A stretch of DNA of 64,000 nt from G963675935 sp963823895 (GCA_963823895.1 CAWGNG010000015.1:22186-86185), one strand, 5' to 3'; numbered from the stretch's first letter, positions 37,223 through 47,468 are shown. Numbers and translations: made by a program. The notes: generated by a model not told the origin, from the sequence alone.

Positions 37223-38002
37223 ATGAAAGTGGCGATCGTAGGCAAAGGTGGTGTGGGAAAAACAACCTTGGCCGCTGCGTTGGCAAGGGATTGGGCCACG
37301 CAGGGACGGGCGGTCATAGCCGTGGATGCCGACCCCGACGGGAATCTCGCCGCCGCCCTGGGGGTGCCTGCCAATGCTGTGCCCCAGCCCATCGCCGCCA
37401 TGCGCGATCTCATTATGGAACGGACCGGGGCTACTGACCAGGGGGCGGGACTGGTGTTCAAGCTAAACCCCAAGGTGGACGATTTGCCCGAGCGATTCTC
37501 CTGCAATGCGGGCGGAGTACGGCTGCTGGTGTTAGGGACGGTCGAATTAGGCGGCAAGGGATGTATGTGTCCTGAAAGCGCGGTGCTGCGAACTCTGATG
37601 CAGCATCTCTTCTTGCGAGTATCCGACGAAGTCATCGTCGACATGGAGGCGGGGCTGGAGCACTTGGGGCGGGCCTCGGCCCGGGGCGTGGATGCGATGA
37701 TCGCGGTAGTCGAACCGGGAATGCGGAGCGTGCAGACAGCACAGCGGGTGCAACGACTGGCCGCCGACATCGGAATTCCCCGGACGCTGGTGGTGCTCAA
37801 TAAAATTAGCGATCCTCATGACCGCGTGATCCTCGAACAGGCATTGGATGGACAGAAGATCGTGGGCGAACTGCCCTACTGTCCGCACTTGGTGCGAGCT
37901 GACCTGGAAGGAAGCCCCGTCGACCTGAGGGAAGCGGCGTTTGCCGGGGCGGTCCGTCGCCTCGCGGGAGCTTTAGAGAGCCTTATGAAGGAGATGCAAT
38001 GA
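37223..38002 (+). CDS. cooC: CooC: Ni-insertion ATPase for CO dehydrogenase (first copy)
   Basis: A MinD/NifH-type ATPase that helps insert nickel into the C-cluster. MKVAIVGKGGVGKTTLAAAL carries the deviant Walker A; DADPDGNLAAALG follows. The CxC metal site is KGCMCPESAVLRTLM, and VDMEAGLEHLGRA is the switch region. ATG 37223 starts at the conserved MKVAI; an in-frame ATG at 37205 is possible. It overlaps cooS by ATGA, so the two are coupled. Confidence 0.88.
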   Translation: MKVAIVGKGGVGKTTLAAALARDWATQGRAVIAVDADPDGNLAAALGVPANAVPQPIAAMRDLIMERTGATDQGAGLVFKLNPKVDDLPERFSCNAGGVRLLVLGTVELGGKGCMCPESAVLRTLMQHLFLRVSDEVIVDMEAGLEHLGRASARGVDAMIAVVEPGMRSVQTAQRVQRLAADIGIPRTLVVLNKISDPHDRVILEQALDGQKIVGELPYCPHLVRADLEGSPVDLREAAFAGAVRRLAGALESLMKEMQ

Positions 38003-40002
38003 GCGAGCAGAACGTGCGGTCGAGTGACCAGGCGACGCTGACCATGATCGACCTGGCCGGACAGGCCGGGATTGCCACGGCCTGGGACCGCTTGGCGAGC
38101 CAGCAACCCCAGTGCAAGTTTGGAAAGCTGGGGGTCTGTTGCCGCAACTGCTTTATGGGGCCCTGTCGGGTGATGCCCGGCGGACGCGGCGCCCAGGAAG
38201 GCATCTGCGGTGCCACGGTCGAGACGATTGTGGCAAGAAACCTCCTCCGGAACATCTGTAGCGGCACGGCCGCCCATTCCGATCACGCACGAGAGCTGGT
38301 CCAGGCGTTGCTGTTGGCCTCGAAGGGGACTTCCAACGTATATCGGATCAAGGGTCCACGCAAACTTCGCAAGCTCGCGGGGGAATATGGCATCGCCCAG
38401 GAAAACCGCTCCGACAATGAGGTGGCCGGCGACGTGGGCCGCTTTCTGTTAGCCGAGTTCGGCCGGCAGGACGGGGTCTTGGCCAATACCCGTCGAGTGC
38501 CCGAGCAGCAGCAGAGGAATTGGGCCGCGGAAGACGCCGTCCCGCGCGGGATCGACCGCGAGGTGGTCACCGGCCTGCACGCTACGAACATGGGCGGCGA
38601 CAACGACGCCGAACACATCCTCATGTCGGCGGTGCGGGCCGCCTTGGCCGACGGTTGGGGCGGCTCGATGATCGCCACCGACGTGTCCGACGTGCTGTTC
38701 GGCGAGCCGCAGCCGTTGCGGTCCCGCGTCAACCTCGGCGTGCTCAAGGCCGACGAAGTGAACATCCTCGTACACGGACACGAACCAACCCTCTCCGACG
38801 TCATGGTGGCCGCCACCCAGGATCCCGAACTCCTCGCCGAAGCAAAAGCCAAAGGGGCCAAGGGAATCAACCTGGCCGGCATTTGCTGCACGGCTAACGA
38901 GATCCTCATGCGCCATGGCATACCGATCGCCGGCAATTTCCTCCAGCAGGAACTGGCCATCATGACCGGCGCGGTCGACGTGATGCTGGTAGACATCCAG
39001 TGCGTTTTCCCCTCGTTGACCCGGCTCCAGGAGTGTTTTCACACAAAGGTCGTGTCCACAAGTTCCAAGGCGAAGTTCCCCGGCGCGGTTCACATCGAGT
39101 TCCACGAGAATGAGGCGATGGAGACGGCCAAGAAGATTGTCCGTCTGGCCATCAACAATTTCCCGCAGCGCGATCCGGCCAAGGTGCATATCCCAACCGA
39201 AAAGGAGCCGCTCGTCGCCGGGTTCACTACGGAAGTGGTGTTTGAAATCTTGGGCGGCCGGTATCGTCCGAGCTTCCGGCCGTTAAACGACGCAATACAA
39301 ACCGGGCGAATTCGCGGCGTGGCGGGCGTGGTTGGCTGCAATAATCCGAAGATGCCCCACGACGCCTGCCACCAGGCCATGGTGCGGGAACTCATCCGCA
39401 ACGACGTGCTGGTGGTGCAAACCGGCTGCAGCGCCATCGCCTGCGCCAAGGATAGTCTGCTGAGGCCCGAGGCCGCCAAGAAGCTTGCCGGCAAGGGATT
39501 GGCGGAGGTGTGCGGCGCGGTGGGCATGCCGCCCGTGCTGCACGTGGGAAGTTGCGTCGACAACTCACGAATCCTCACCGCCTGCGCCGAAATGGTGCGC
39601 GAGGGGGGCATAGGCGACTCGTTCGACAAGCTGCCCGTGGCCGGCGCCGCCCCCGAGTGGATGAGCGAGAAGGCCATCGCCATCGGCATGTATTTCGTGG
39701 CCAGCGGAATCTACGTGGTCATCGGTCAACCGCTGCCGGTCGAAGGGAGCGAGTGCGTGGTCGATCTGCTCACCGCGAAGTTTGAAAAGAACTTCGGGGC
39801 CACCTGGGCTTTCGAGGCCGATCCGCTCAAGGCCGCACATCTGATGATCGACCACATCGACCGCAAGCGGGCCGACCTGGGTCTGCCGCCGCCAATGTAC
39901 GAAGCGCCCTATCCACCGCAAACGGAGCAATTGGCGGTCAAAGCGGCTGTAGTGCCGCCGGCGGGCGGAGAACGGGCAGCTGTGGCCACGGCATTGTCTT
40001 GA
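37999..40002 (+). CDS. acsA: CooS/AcsA: Ni-Fe carbon monoxide dehydrogenase
   Basis: It interconverts CO2 and CO and feeds CO to acetyl-CoA synthase. The 667-aa product is the bacterial type. The N-terminal cluster ligands are CKFGKLGVCCRNCFMGPCRV and GICGA. C-cluster residues fall in NLAGICCTANEILMRHG, DIQCVFPSL, VVGCNNPK, QTGCSAIACAK and HVGSCVDNSRI. VTGLHATNMGGDNDAEHILM is also typical. It lies between cooC and acsB in one operon. Confidence 0.94.
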   Translation: MSEQNVRSSDQATLTMIDLAGQAGIATAWDRLASQQPQCKFGKLGVCCRNCFMGPCRVMPGGRGAQEGICGATVETIVARNLLRNICSGTAAHSDHARELVQALLLASKGTSNVYRIKGPRKLRKLAGEYGIAQENRSDNEVAGDVGRFLLAEFGRQDGVLANTRRVPEQQQRNWAAEDAVPRGIDREVVTGLHATNMGGDNDAEHILMSAVRAALADGWGGSMIATDVSDVLFGEPQPLRSRVNLGVLKADEVNILVHGHEPTLSDVMVAATQDPELLAEAKAKGAKGINLAGICCTANEILMRHGIPIAGNFLQQELAIMTGAVDVMLVDIQCVFPSLTRLQECFHTKVVSTSSKAKFPGAVHIEFHENEAMETAKKIVRLAINNFPQRDPAKVHIPTEKEPLVAGFTTEVVFEILGGRYRPSFRPLNDAIQTGRIRGVAGVVGCNNPKMPHDACHQAMVRELIRNDVLVVQTGCSAIACAKDSLLRPEAAKKLAGKGLAEVCGAVGMPPVLHVGSCVDNSRILTACAEMVREGGIGDSFDKLPVAGAAPEWMSEKAIAIGMYFVASGIYVVIGQPLPVEGSECVVDLLTAKFEKNFGATWAFEADPLKAAHLMIDHIDRKRADLGLPPPMYEAPYPPQTEQLAVKAAVVPPAGGERAAVATALS

Positions 40003-40012
40003 GGAGCCGGAG

Positions 40013-42220
40013 ATGTCTAGAGAGGTCTTTACCAACGTGATTCGCGGCGCCCATGTCTGGGTCCGACAGGCCGAAGAGAAGCTACAGGCCGCGCTGGCCG
40101 AAAACGGCCCGGACAAGTCGGTCGGCTGGGGGCTGCAAACCTCTTATTACCTGCCGATGTCGTACGCGTTAGCAGGGCTGGAGGTGAAGACGATCGGCGA
40201 CCTGCGCGCACAGGTGACACACGCACGGGAACTGCTCCGGCCCGAGCCCGGCGAAGCGATGTGGCTGCCATACCTGGGCGACGGGCTGGACGCCGGCGCC
40301 GCGTCGATGCTGGCCACCGAGGTTCTGGTCGCCTTACGGACCGTAAACGGTTACCAAACCCCCGCCGGCTGGCAAGGTTTTATCTCCGATACGATCATGC
40401 GCGAGTTGGGCATCCAGCTTGTAGACGGGCGGATGCCAGGCTTCGCCCTGATTCTCGGCCCGGCGCCCACCACCGAGGTCGCCGTCGAGGTCGTCCGCGA
40501 ACTGCAGAAACGCAGTATTCTGATCTTCCTCTGTGCCAACCGCGATGGCCGCACCGCCCGCGAGCAAATGATCGAAGGCGGCGTGCTGAAGGACAACGCG
40601 CCTCTGAAGGAGTACTGGGATCAGTACGTGGTGCCCGTTGGCCCGGACTCGCTCGATAGCATCTATGTCCTGAATTGGTCGATCCGTAGTGCGCTGACGT
40701 TCGGCGGCCACAAGCGCGGTGAATCGCGCAAGTGTCTGGATTACACCAAGCGCCGCATCCACGCCTTCGGAATCACCTTTGGCGACATCCCCGACAACTG
40801 GTATGCGCTGGGGGCGGGGGCGATCCTCATGGGCTATCCGGTGATCTCTGACACGATCACCACCCCGCAAATTCGGCCTACCGGCGTGACGGTCCGCGAG
40901 GCCATCGTGGTCGAGCCCGACTACCATCGCCTCGTGCCCACTTGCATCGACACCCGCGCGGTCAAGGTAAAAGTTGAGAAGATCGACGTTCCCGTGGGCT
41001 ACGCGGCGGCCTTCGAGGGAGAACGGGTGCGCAAAGACGACATGCACGTGCAGTTCGGCTTCAAGTACTCCGACGCCGTGGAGTACGTCCACATGATCGA
41101 TTCCGCCCAGATTCAAGACGGTCAGATTGAGGTCACCGGACCGGATATCGACGCCGTTGCGGAAGGCGGGGCGATGCCGCTGGTCATCGAAGTCCTGGTG
41201 GCCGGACGCAAGATGCAGCACGACTTTGAGGGCATCCTCGAGCGCCAGATCCACCGCTGGCTGAGCCACGCCATGGGCTTCATGCACACCGGCCAGCGCG
41301 ACCAGATCTGGTGCCGCGTCAGCAAGAAGTCTTTTCGAGCCGGGCTGCGACTGAAGCACCTCGGTACGATTCTCCACGCGAAGCTGCACGACGAGTACGC
41401 CGGAATTGTCGATAAGGTGGCCGTGCGCATCTCCAGTTTGCCCGAGGTCGTGCAGGCCAAGATCGCCGAGGCACGCGAAGCCTTCCGCATCCGCGACGAC
41501 CGCATCGCGGGTATGACTGACGAGTCGGTCGAAACGTTTTACAGTTGCACAATCTGCCAGAGCTACGCCCCAGATCACGTGTGCGTGATCACTCCGCAAC
41601 GGCTGGGGTTGTGCGGGGCCTACAACTGGCTCGATGGCCGCGCCAATTTCGAGATCAATCCCACCGGCCCGAATCAGCCGATCGCCAAGGGGCGGACCGT
41701 CGATTCGCTGAAAGGCGAGTGGGAAGGGGTCAATAAGTTTGTTTATCAGCACTCCAACCACAAAATCGAGCGATTCTGCGCCTACAGCCTCTTGGAAGCG
41801 CCCATGACAAGCTGCGGCTGCTTCGAGTGCATTGTCGCGGTCCTGCCGTTGGCCAATGGGGTGATGATCGTTAATCGCGAGTACGCGGGCACAACCCCCT
41901 CGGGCATGACGTTTGGCGATTTGGCGTCGGTCAGCGGCGGCGGGGCGCAGACGCCCGGATTCGTGGGCGTAGGGCGGCTGTACTTGTCCAGCCCGAAGTT
42001 CCTCGCGGCCGACGGAGGCATGCGACGGATCGTGTGGATGCCAAAGTCACTCAAGGAAGCCGTCCACGAACGACTTCAGGTCGAGGCGGAGCGGATCGGC
42101 GATCCCGGGCTGTTGGACAAGATCGCCACCGAGGAGAATGGTGTGACGGAAGAAGAAGTGATCGCACATTTGGAGACAGTGGGGCACCCGGCCCTCGGGC
42201 TGCCACCCTTGATTTCGTAA
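40013..42220 (+). CDS. acsB: AcsB: acetyl-CoA synthase (CO-methylating)
   Basis: AcsB joins a methyl group from the corrinoid protein, CO and CoA into acetyl-CoA at a Ni-Ni-4Fe-4S A-cluster. The 735-aa product retains the bacterial N-terminal CODH-contact domain (VGWGLQTSYYLPMSYALAGL). A-cluster ligands are visible in SCTICQSYAPDHVCVITPQR followed by LGLCGAYNWLDG, and the distal-Ni CGC motif in SCGCFECIVAVLP. GGAG precedes ATG 40013. cooS lies 10 bases upstream. Confidence 0.95.
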   Translation: MSREVFTNVIRGAHVWVRQAEEKLQAALAENGPDKSVGWGLQTSYYLPMSYALAGLEVKTIGDLRAQVTHARELLRPEPGEAMWLPYLGDGLDAGAASMLATEVLVALRTVNGYQTPAGWQGFISDTIMRELGIQLVDGRMPGFALILGPAPTTEVAVEVVRELQKRSILIFLCANRDGRTAREQMIEGGVLKDNAPLKEYWDQYVVPVGPDSLDSIYVLNWSIRSALTFGGHKRGESRKCLDYTKRRIHAFGITFGDIPDNWYALGAGAILMGYPVISDTITTPQIRPTGVTVREAIVVEPDYHRLVPTCIDTRAVKVKVEKIDVPVGYAAAFEGERVRKDDMHVQFGFKYSDAVEYVHMIDSAQIQDGQIEVTGPDIDAVAEGGAMPLVIEVLVAGRKMQHDFEGILERQIHRWLSHAMGFMHTGQRDQIWCRVSKKSFRAGLRLKHLGTILHAKLHDEYAGIVDKVAVRISSLPEVVQAKIAEAREAFRIRDDRIAGMTDESVETFYSCTICQSYAPDHVCVITPQRLGLCGAYNWLDGRANFEINPTGPNQPIAKGRTVDSLKGEWEGVNKFVYQHSNHKIERFCAYSLLEAPMTSCGCFECIVAVLPLANGVMIVNREYAGTTPSGMTFGDLASVSGGGAQTPGFVGVGRLYLSSPKFLAADGGMRRIVWMPKSLKEAVHERLQVEAERIGDPGLLDKIATEENGVTEEEVIAHLETVGHPALGLPPLIS

Positions 42221-42257
42221 CGCGGCCGGGACGTTAAAATAATAGAAGGAAAAACCT

Positions 42258-43596
42258 ATGGCACTAACGGGCCTGGAAATCTACAAGCACTTACCAAAAA
42301 CCAACTGCAAGGACTGCGGCTTTCCCACCTGCCTGGCCTTCGCCATGAAGATGGCCACCAAGCAGGTTTCACTGGACAAGTGTCCGCACGTCACCGCGCA
42401 GGGCAAGGCGGCGCTGGAATCTGCGTCCCGGCCGCCCATCCAACTCGTGGTTATTGGCACGGGCGACGCCGAGGTCAAAGTCGGCAACGAGACGCAACTC
42501 TACCGCCACGAGGAGAAGTTCCATCGACCGACCGCCGTGGCGGTGCGACTTTCTGACACGCTGGACGACAGCGCCTTGGCAGCCCGAGCGGACGCCATCG
42601 GCAAGTTGGCGTTCGAGCGGGTCGGCGCGGATCGCGGTAAACTTGGTGGCGGTGGATAACGTGTCGCGCGACGCCGCCCGATTCGAAAAAGCGGCCCGGC
42701 TGGCGGCGGAAAAATCGGGCCTGGCCTGTGTGCTGATGTCGTCCGACGCCGAGTGTCTGCGGCGAGCCGCGGCGGCTCTGTCGGGCCAACGGCCGCTGTT
42801 GTATATCTCCGATCCTGCCCAGGCCGAGGCCGCCGCGCGCGTGGCCAAGGACGAGAACTGCCCCTTGGCAATCCGCGGCGAAGGGCTCGATACGCTGGCC
42901 GATCTGACGAGTAAGATTAGTGCGATGGATGTGGAGCAGATCGTGCTGGACCCGGGCACCCGTTCTCTGAAGGCTACCTTGGAGGCCCTGACCAAGATCC
43001 GCCGGCTCTCGCTTAAGAATTTTCGCCCCTTGGGCTACCCCGCCCTCGCGTTTACCACAGCGACTGACCCAACCATGCAGGCGGTCGAGGCGAGCACGTT
43101 GGTGGCCAAATATGCCGGCATCGTTGTGACCGATGCCTGTGAGAAATGGCAACTGCTGCCAGTCCTCACGACACGTCAGGACATCTACACTGACCCGCAG
43201 AAACCCGTGGCAGTCGAGTCGAAGCTGTACTCTGTCGGCGAGCCAGGCGCCGATGCCCCCGTACTGGTCACCACGAACTTCTCGCTCAGCTACTACTCGG
43301 TTGAAGGCGAAGTCGAGGCCAGCCGCATCCCCGCCTACATCCTGTCCGTGGACACCGAGGGTACTTCCGTGCTCACCGCATGGGCCTCGGATAAGTTCAA
43401 CGCCGACTCGATCACAAAGGCGTTGAAGAAGTCGGAGGTGGAACAGAAGGTCGCGCATCGGAAGCTGGTGATTCCCGGATTTGTGGCCGTGCTCTCGGCC
43501 GGCATCGAGGACGAGTCGGGCTGGTCGGTCCTGATCGGCCCGAAAGAGGCCTCAGGGATCTCCAGCTACCTGAAGAAGCAGTGGAGCCCAAACTAA
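42258..43596 (+). CDS. acsC: AcsC: corrinoid iron-sulfur protein large subunit (frameshifted)
   Basis: The CFeSP large subunit carries the methyl group on cobalamin. The N-terminal 4Fe-4S motif is NCKDCGFPTCLAFAMKMA with CPHV. The body continues in another frame from about 42630: VAVDNVSRDAARFEKAARLA, then LTTRQDIYTDPQKPVAVE and VPGFVA-like IPGFVAVLSAGIED at the C-terminus. One extra base near 42630-42640 (GCGCGGATCGCGG) must be removed to join ERVGA to IAVNLVAVD. Given the intact operon around it, a sequence error is likeliest. AAGGA precedes ATG 42258. Confidence 0.87.
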
Positions 43597-43600
43597 TACT

Positions 43601-45601
43601 ATGGCCAGCTATCGCATTCGTTTCCTTCCTGACGGGCACGAAACGACGATTGCCGAGGGGCAGACCCTGCTCGAGGCTGCGCAGGATGCAAACCTGTACG
43701 TGGGCGCGATCTGCGGCGGCGAGGGAACCTGCGGCAAGTGTCGCCTGATTGTCCGCAAGGGCGAGGTCGCCGGGGAGTCCACCGAGTACCTCACCCTCGA
43801 CGAAATCCGCGCCGGTTACATCTTGGCCTGCCAGGTGACACCGCGGAGCGACTTGGTGGTGGAAATCCCGCCCGAGTCGCGGCTGAGCGGCTACATTGAC
43901 CTGGGGAAAGAGAAGGACAGCGAGCGGTTTCGCGATTTTGCCCACGCCGGCGGCGAGTGTCCCCAAGGCCAACTCGATCCGCTGGTCAAGAAGCTCTGTC
44001 TCACCCTGCCGGAGCCAACAATCGACAACCCTCGGGCCGACCAGGAGCGGCTTTTGCAGGCGGTGGCGAAACAGCAGCCTGGGCCGCTTCAGATGGGGCT
44101 GAAGATTGCGCGAGAATTGCCTCGCGTGTTCCGCCACCTGGAGGCCAACCGGGCGTCATGGACGTGGACGTGGGATGGCCACGTGACCGCCACTATCGGC
44201 TGCCGCAGCAAGGTCAACGAATTGTTGTGCGTGGAGCGAGGCGACACTGCGAATCGCTGTTTCGGGTTGGCGGTGGATGTGGGCACTACTACCGTGGTCG
44301 CCCACTTGGTGGACCTGAACTCGGGAACCACATGCGGGGCCGCCGCCAAGTACAACTCGCAGATTCGCTTTGGCGAGGACGTGGTCAACCGCATCAACTA
44401 TGCCCGCCGCCCCGGCGGCGCCGAGGCTATGCACCGCGCCGTGGTCGGAGACATCGACGCCCTGATCGACGACCTGGTGCGCCGTACCCAGATCGGCCGT
44501 GGCGACATCCTTTGCGTGGCAGCCGCGGGGAACACGACAATGTCGCATTTCCTGCTAGGACTGGAGACGGATCCCGTGCGCCTCAGCCCGTTCGTGCCGG
44601 CCGTCGCCTGCCCGCCGCCGGTGAGGGCGGCCGAACTGGGCATTCGCATTCACCATCGCGGCATTCTCTACACCTTGCCGATGGTCGGCAGCTATGTGGG
44701 CGGCGACATCACTGCCGGCATCCTGGCCTGCGGAATGCACCGTTCGGGCGACTTGGCCCTGTTTCTCGACATCGGCACCAACGGCGAAGTAGTCCTAGGG
44801 AACCGTGAGTTCCTCGTGGCTTGTGCGGCCTCAGCCGGGCCGGCCTTCGAGGGAGGCTCGGTCAGTTGCGGGATGCGGGCCGCCAGCGGCGCAGTCGACA
44901 GGGTGCGGATTCTCCGCCACGGCCCCGCCATCTCCACCAGCACGATCAACAGTTGTCCGCCGGTGGGCGTCTGCGGCACGGGGCTGATCGACACCTTGGC
45001 CGGCCTGTTTCTCAGTGGGATCATCGACCGCGGCGGGCGGTTTCAGGCCGACGGCGCGACTGGCCGTGTTCGGCCCTCCGAGGACGGCCGCTTGGAATTC
45101 CTCCTCGTTGCCGCCAGAAATTCGGGCAACCACCGCAACCTGGTCATTACCCAAACCGATATCGACAATCTTGTCCGCACCAAGGGCGCGATCTACGCGG
45201 CAGCCGACTCCTTGGTGCAATCGGTGGGGCTCTCCTTCGCCAATATCCAAACGGTCTACATTGCCGGGGCGTTTGGCAACAGGCTGGACGTAGCCAATTG
45301 CGTAGCCATCGGCCTATTGCCTGACGTGCCGCGAAATCGGATCCGCTTCATCGGCAACGGCTCGGTGGCGGGAGCGAAGTTGGCGATGCTCAGCCAGTCC
45401 ATGCTGGAAGAGTTGTACTCCATGCGCGAGCGAATAACGTACCAGGAACTGATGGTCGATCCGGCCTACATGGAGCGGTTCACCTCGGCGTGCTTCCTGC
45501 CGCACACGGACCTTTCCCGCTTTCCTACCGTAATGGCGCGGTTGGCCCAGGCGGACTCGCACGCTCGTCCACCCGCCCGAACGCTGAAAGAGGTGACGTA
45601 A
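43601..45601 (+). CDS. acsV: AcsV/RACo: reductive activator of the corrinoid iron-sulfur protein
   Basis: RACo-type proteins use ATP to reactivate Co(II) corrinoid protein. The 666-aa product has an N-terminal 2Fe-2S ferredoxin (CGGEGTCGKCRLIVRKG), a linker, and an ASKHA-type ATPase body: FGLAVDVGTTTVVAHLVDLN, AAGNTTMSHFLLGL, LFLDIGTNGEVVLG, GGSVSCGMRAASGA and VYIAGAFGNRLDVANCVAIG. It starts 4 bases after acsC stops, as is usual in acs clusters. Confidence 0.9.
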   Translation: MASYRIRFLPDGHETTIAEGQTLLEAAQDANLYVGAICGGEGTCGKCRLIVRKGEVAGESTEYLTLDEIRAGYILACQVTPRSDLVVEIPPESRLSGYIDLGKEKDSERFRDFAHAGGECPQGQLDPLVKKLCLTLPEPTIDNPRADQERLLQAVAKQQPGPLQMGLKIARELPRVFRHLEANRASWTWTWDGHVTATIGCRSKVNELLCVERGDTANRCFGLAVDVGTTTVVAHLVDLNSGTTCGAAAKYNSQIRFGEDVVNRINYARRPGGAEAMHRAVVGDIDALIDDLVRRTQIGRGDILCVAAAGNTTMSHFLLGLETDPVRLSPFVPAVACPPPVRAAELGIRIHHRGILYTLPMVGSYVGGDITAGILACGMHRSGDLALFLDIGTNGEVVLGNREFLVACAASAGPAFEGGSVSCGMRAASGAVDRVRILRHGPAISTSTINSCPPVGVCGTGLIDTLAGLFLSGIIDRGGRFQADGATGRVRPSEDGRLEFLLVAARNSGNHRNLVITQTDIDNLVRTKGAIYAAADSLVQSVGLSFANIQTVYIAGAFGNRLDVANCVAIGLLPDVPRNRIRFIGNGSVAGAKLAMLSQSMLEELYSMRERITYQELMVDPAYMERFTSACFLPHTDLSRFPTVMARLAQADSHARPPARTLKEVT

Positions 45602-45603
45602 CC

Positions 45604-46377
45604 ATGACGCTGACGATTGCCGTGGCCGGCAAGGGTGGAACGGGAAAGACGACGCTCTCGGCGTTGCTGGTCCGCGCCCTGCGCGAGCAAGGGGTTCGCC
45701 CGATACTTGCGGTCGACGCCGATCCCAACTCGACCCTCGCCGAGGCCCTCGGAGTGCCCGAAGGCCGTCCCTTGGCCGAAATCCGCGAACACGGCTCCAG
45801 TCCGGAAGGATCGCCGTCCAGCGGCATCGGTCGCGTGCGGGCCGTCGAGGACGAAATCCAGCGGGCGATTACCGAATCCGACGGATTCGATCTGCTGGCG
45901 ATGGGCCGGCCCGAAGGACCCCGCTGCTATTGCGCCGTGAACAACCTGCTGCGAAAGTCGCTCGACGACTTAGGTCGAAACTATGCGGCAGTCGTGTTGG
46001 ACAATGAAGCCGGAATGGAGCATCTTTCCCGACGGACCACCAACGACGTGGACTGGCTATTGGTGGTGACGAATCCCACTTGGCCTTCGTTCCGCGCGGC
46101 AAAGCGCATCCTGGCCCTCTCCCGCGAGCTGCCGGTGCGGATCGGCCGGCGAGCGTTGCTGACCAATCGAGTCGGCTCGGAAGGACTGCCCGCGGAAATC
46201 ACCGAGGAAATCGCCGCGCTCGAGGCTGAGCGGCTGCCGGATGTTCCTCAAGACGACTTGGTCGAGCGTACCGGCGCGGCGGGCCAGGGCGTACTCGCAT
46301 TGCCCGATGGCAGCCCGGCGCTCGTGGCCGTTAGCAGCCTGGCGGAGATGTTGTGCGCCGCACTGACACACACATAG
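45604..46377 (+). CDS. acsF: CooC/AcsF-like Ni-insertion ATPase (second copy)
   Basis: This is a paralogue of the CooC at 37223. MTLTIAVAGKGGTGKTTLSA has Walker A; VDADPNSTLAEALG follows; RCYCAVNNLLR carries a CxC metal motif, and VLDNEAGMEHLSRRT the switch. AcsF matures the A-cluster of AcsB in acetogens, so this copy is probably for AcsB and the first for CooS, but that division is inferred from position only. ATG 45604 follows acsV by 2 bases; acsD follows. Confidence 0.82.
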   Translation: MTLTIAVAGKGGTGKTTLSALLVRALREQGVRPILAVDADPNSTLAEALGVPEGRPLAEIREHGSSPEGSPSSGIGRVRAVEDEIQRAITESDGFDLLAMGRPEGPRCYCAVNNLLRKSLDDLGRNYAAVVLDNEAGMEHLSRRTTNDVDWLLVVTNPTWPSFRAAKRILALSRELPVRIGRRALLTNRVGSEGLPAEITEEIAALEAERLPDVPQDDLVERTGAAGQGVLALPDGSPALVAVSSLAEMLCAALTHT

Positions 46378-46388
46378 GAGAAGTTCGC

Positions 46389-47351
46389 ATGAACATTCCT
46401 GACGCTAAAGAGAAATGGACAGGGCGCGTGAATAGCGTGACCTTGGGAGCGACGCCTGCCCAAGGGGGCACGCGGGGCCGCACCGTGACGATCGGCGGCC
46501 ATAGCGGCATCCCCTTCTTGAGTTTCGACGGAGAAATGCCGCATTCGTCGGCCATCGCTCTGGATATGCTCGACGTTGCGCCGACCGACTGGCCGCAACC
46601 GTTGGCCGAGGTCTATGGCGACGTTTGGTCGGACCCGACAAAGTGGGCCCGCCGCGCGAAGGAGTTGGGGGCCGATTTGGTGAATCTTCGCCTGGTCGGC
46701 ACCCATCCCGACGTGCAAAATCGCTCCGCCGAACAGGCAGTCGAGACGGTCAAGGCCGTGCTGGCCGCGGTCGATCTGCCGTTGATCATTTGGGGCTGCG
46801 ATGTGCCGGCCAAGGACCAGGTCGTTATGCCCAAAGTGGCCGAGGCCACCCGAGGTGAGAACTGCTTGCTCGGCGCGGTGACGGAGTCGGAATATCGCAC
46901 CCTTGCCGCTGTCGCCCAAGCCTGCGGTCATAAGCTGATTGCCCTGGCTCCGTGCGACATCAACAAATCGAAGCAGGTCAATATCCTCGTCAGCGATACC
47001 GGCTTTCCCTTGACCGATCTAGTGATCTATCCTACGACCGCGGCCCTCGGCTACGGGATGGAGTACGTTTACTCCATTCTCGAGCGCGGCCGATTGGCGG
47101 CGCTCGCCGGCGACCGGCTGATGGCCCAACCGGTGATTCTCGACGTGGGTTACGAGGCCTGGCGTGCCAAGGAGGCCCGCTCGGGCGACGAGGTGGCCGA
47201 CGCATGGGGCCCGGCCGCGTATCGCGGCCCGGCCTGGGAGGCCGTCACCGCCGCCGACTTGCTCCAAGGCGGCGCCGACCTGTTGATTCTTCGTCATCCC
47301 CAAGCCCTGAAAGCGATTCGCAGTTTCGTTGGCGAGTTGATGGGCGTCTAG
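46389..47351 (+). CDS. acsD: AcsD: corrinoid iron-sulfur protein small subunit
   Basis: The small CFeSP subunit pairs with AcsC. The TIM-barrel-like fold shows VTLGATPAQGGTRGRTVTIG, GADLVNLRLVGTHPDV, LIIWGCDVPAKDQVVMPKVA, CGHKLIALAPCDINKSKQVN and VIYPTTAALGYGMEYVYSIL. Length is 320 aa from ATG 46389 with AGGAG upstream. A hairpin-forming repeat (47411-47435) separates it from acsE. Confidence 0.92.
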   Translation: MNIPDAKEKWTGRVNSVTLGATPAQGGTRGRTVTIGGHSGIPFLSFDGEMPHSSAIALDMLDVAPTDWPQPLAEVYGDVWSDPTKWARRAKELGADLVNLRLVGTHPDVQNRSAEQAVETVKAVLAAVDLPLIIWGCDVPAKDQVVMPKVAEATRGENCLLGAVTESEYRTLAAVAQACGHKLIALAPCDINKSKQVNILVSDTGFPLTDLVIYPTTAALGYGMEYVYSILERGRLAALAGDRLMAQPVILDVGYEAWRAKEARSGDEVADAWGPAAYRGPAWEAVTAADLLQGGADLLILRHPQALKAIRSFVGELMGV

Positions 47352-47410
47352 TTGCATTTTCCGAGCATTTGATCCCGAAGGAGTTTTGCCGGCGTGCCTT
47401 TCTAACTCGC

Positions 47411-47435
47411 GAAAAAGGGGACACTCCCCTTTTTC
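47411..47435 (+). terminator. Hairpin between acsD and acsE (terminator- or repeat-like)
   Basis: GAAAAAGGGG and CCCCTTTTTC form a perfect 10-bp stem around ACACT. The arm ends in T5, so it could terminate transcription, but the A-rich arm makes it symmetric and it may equally be a mobile repeat. It lies mid-operon, so it could attenuate acsE expression. Confidence 0.5.
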
Positions 47436-47468
47436 CCAAGAGTATTTCCCTTAAGAGGACAAACCACG

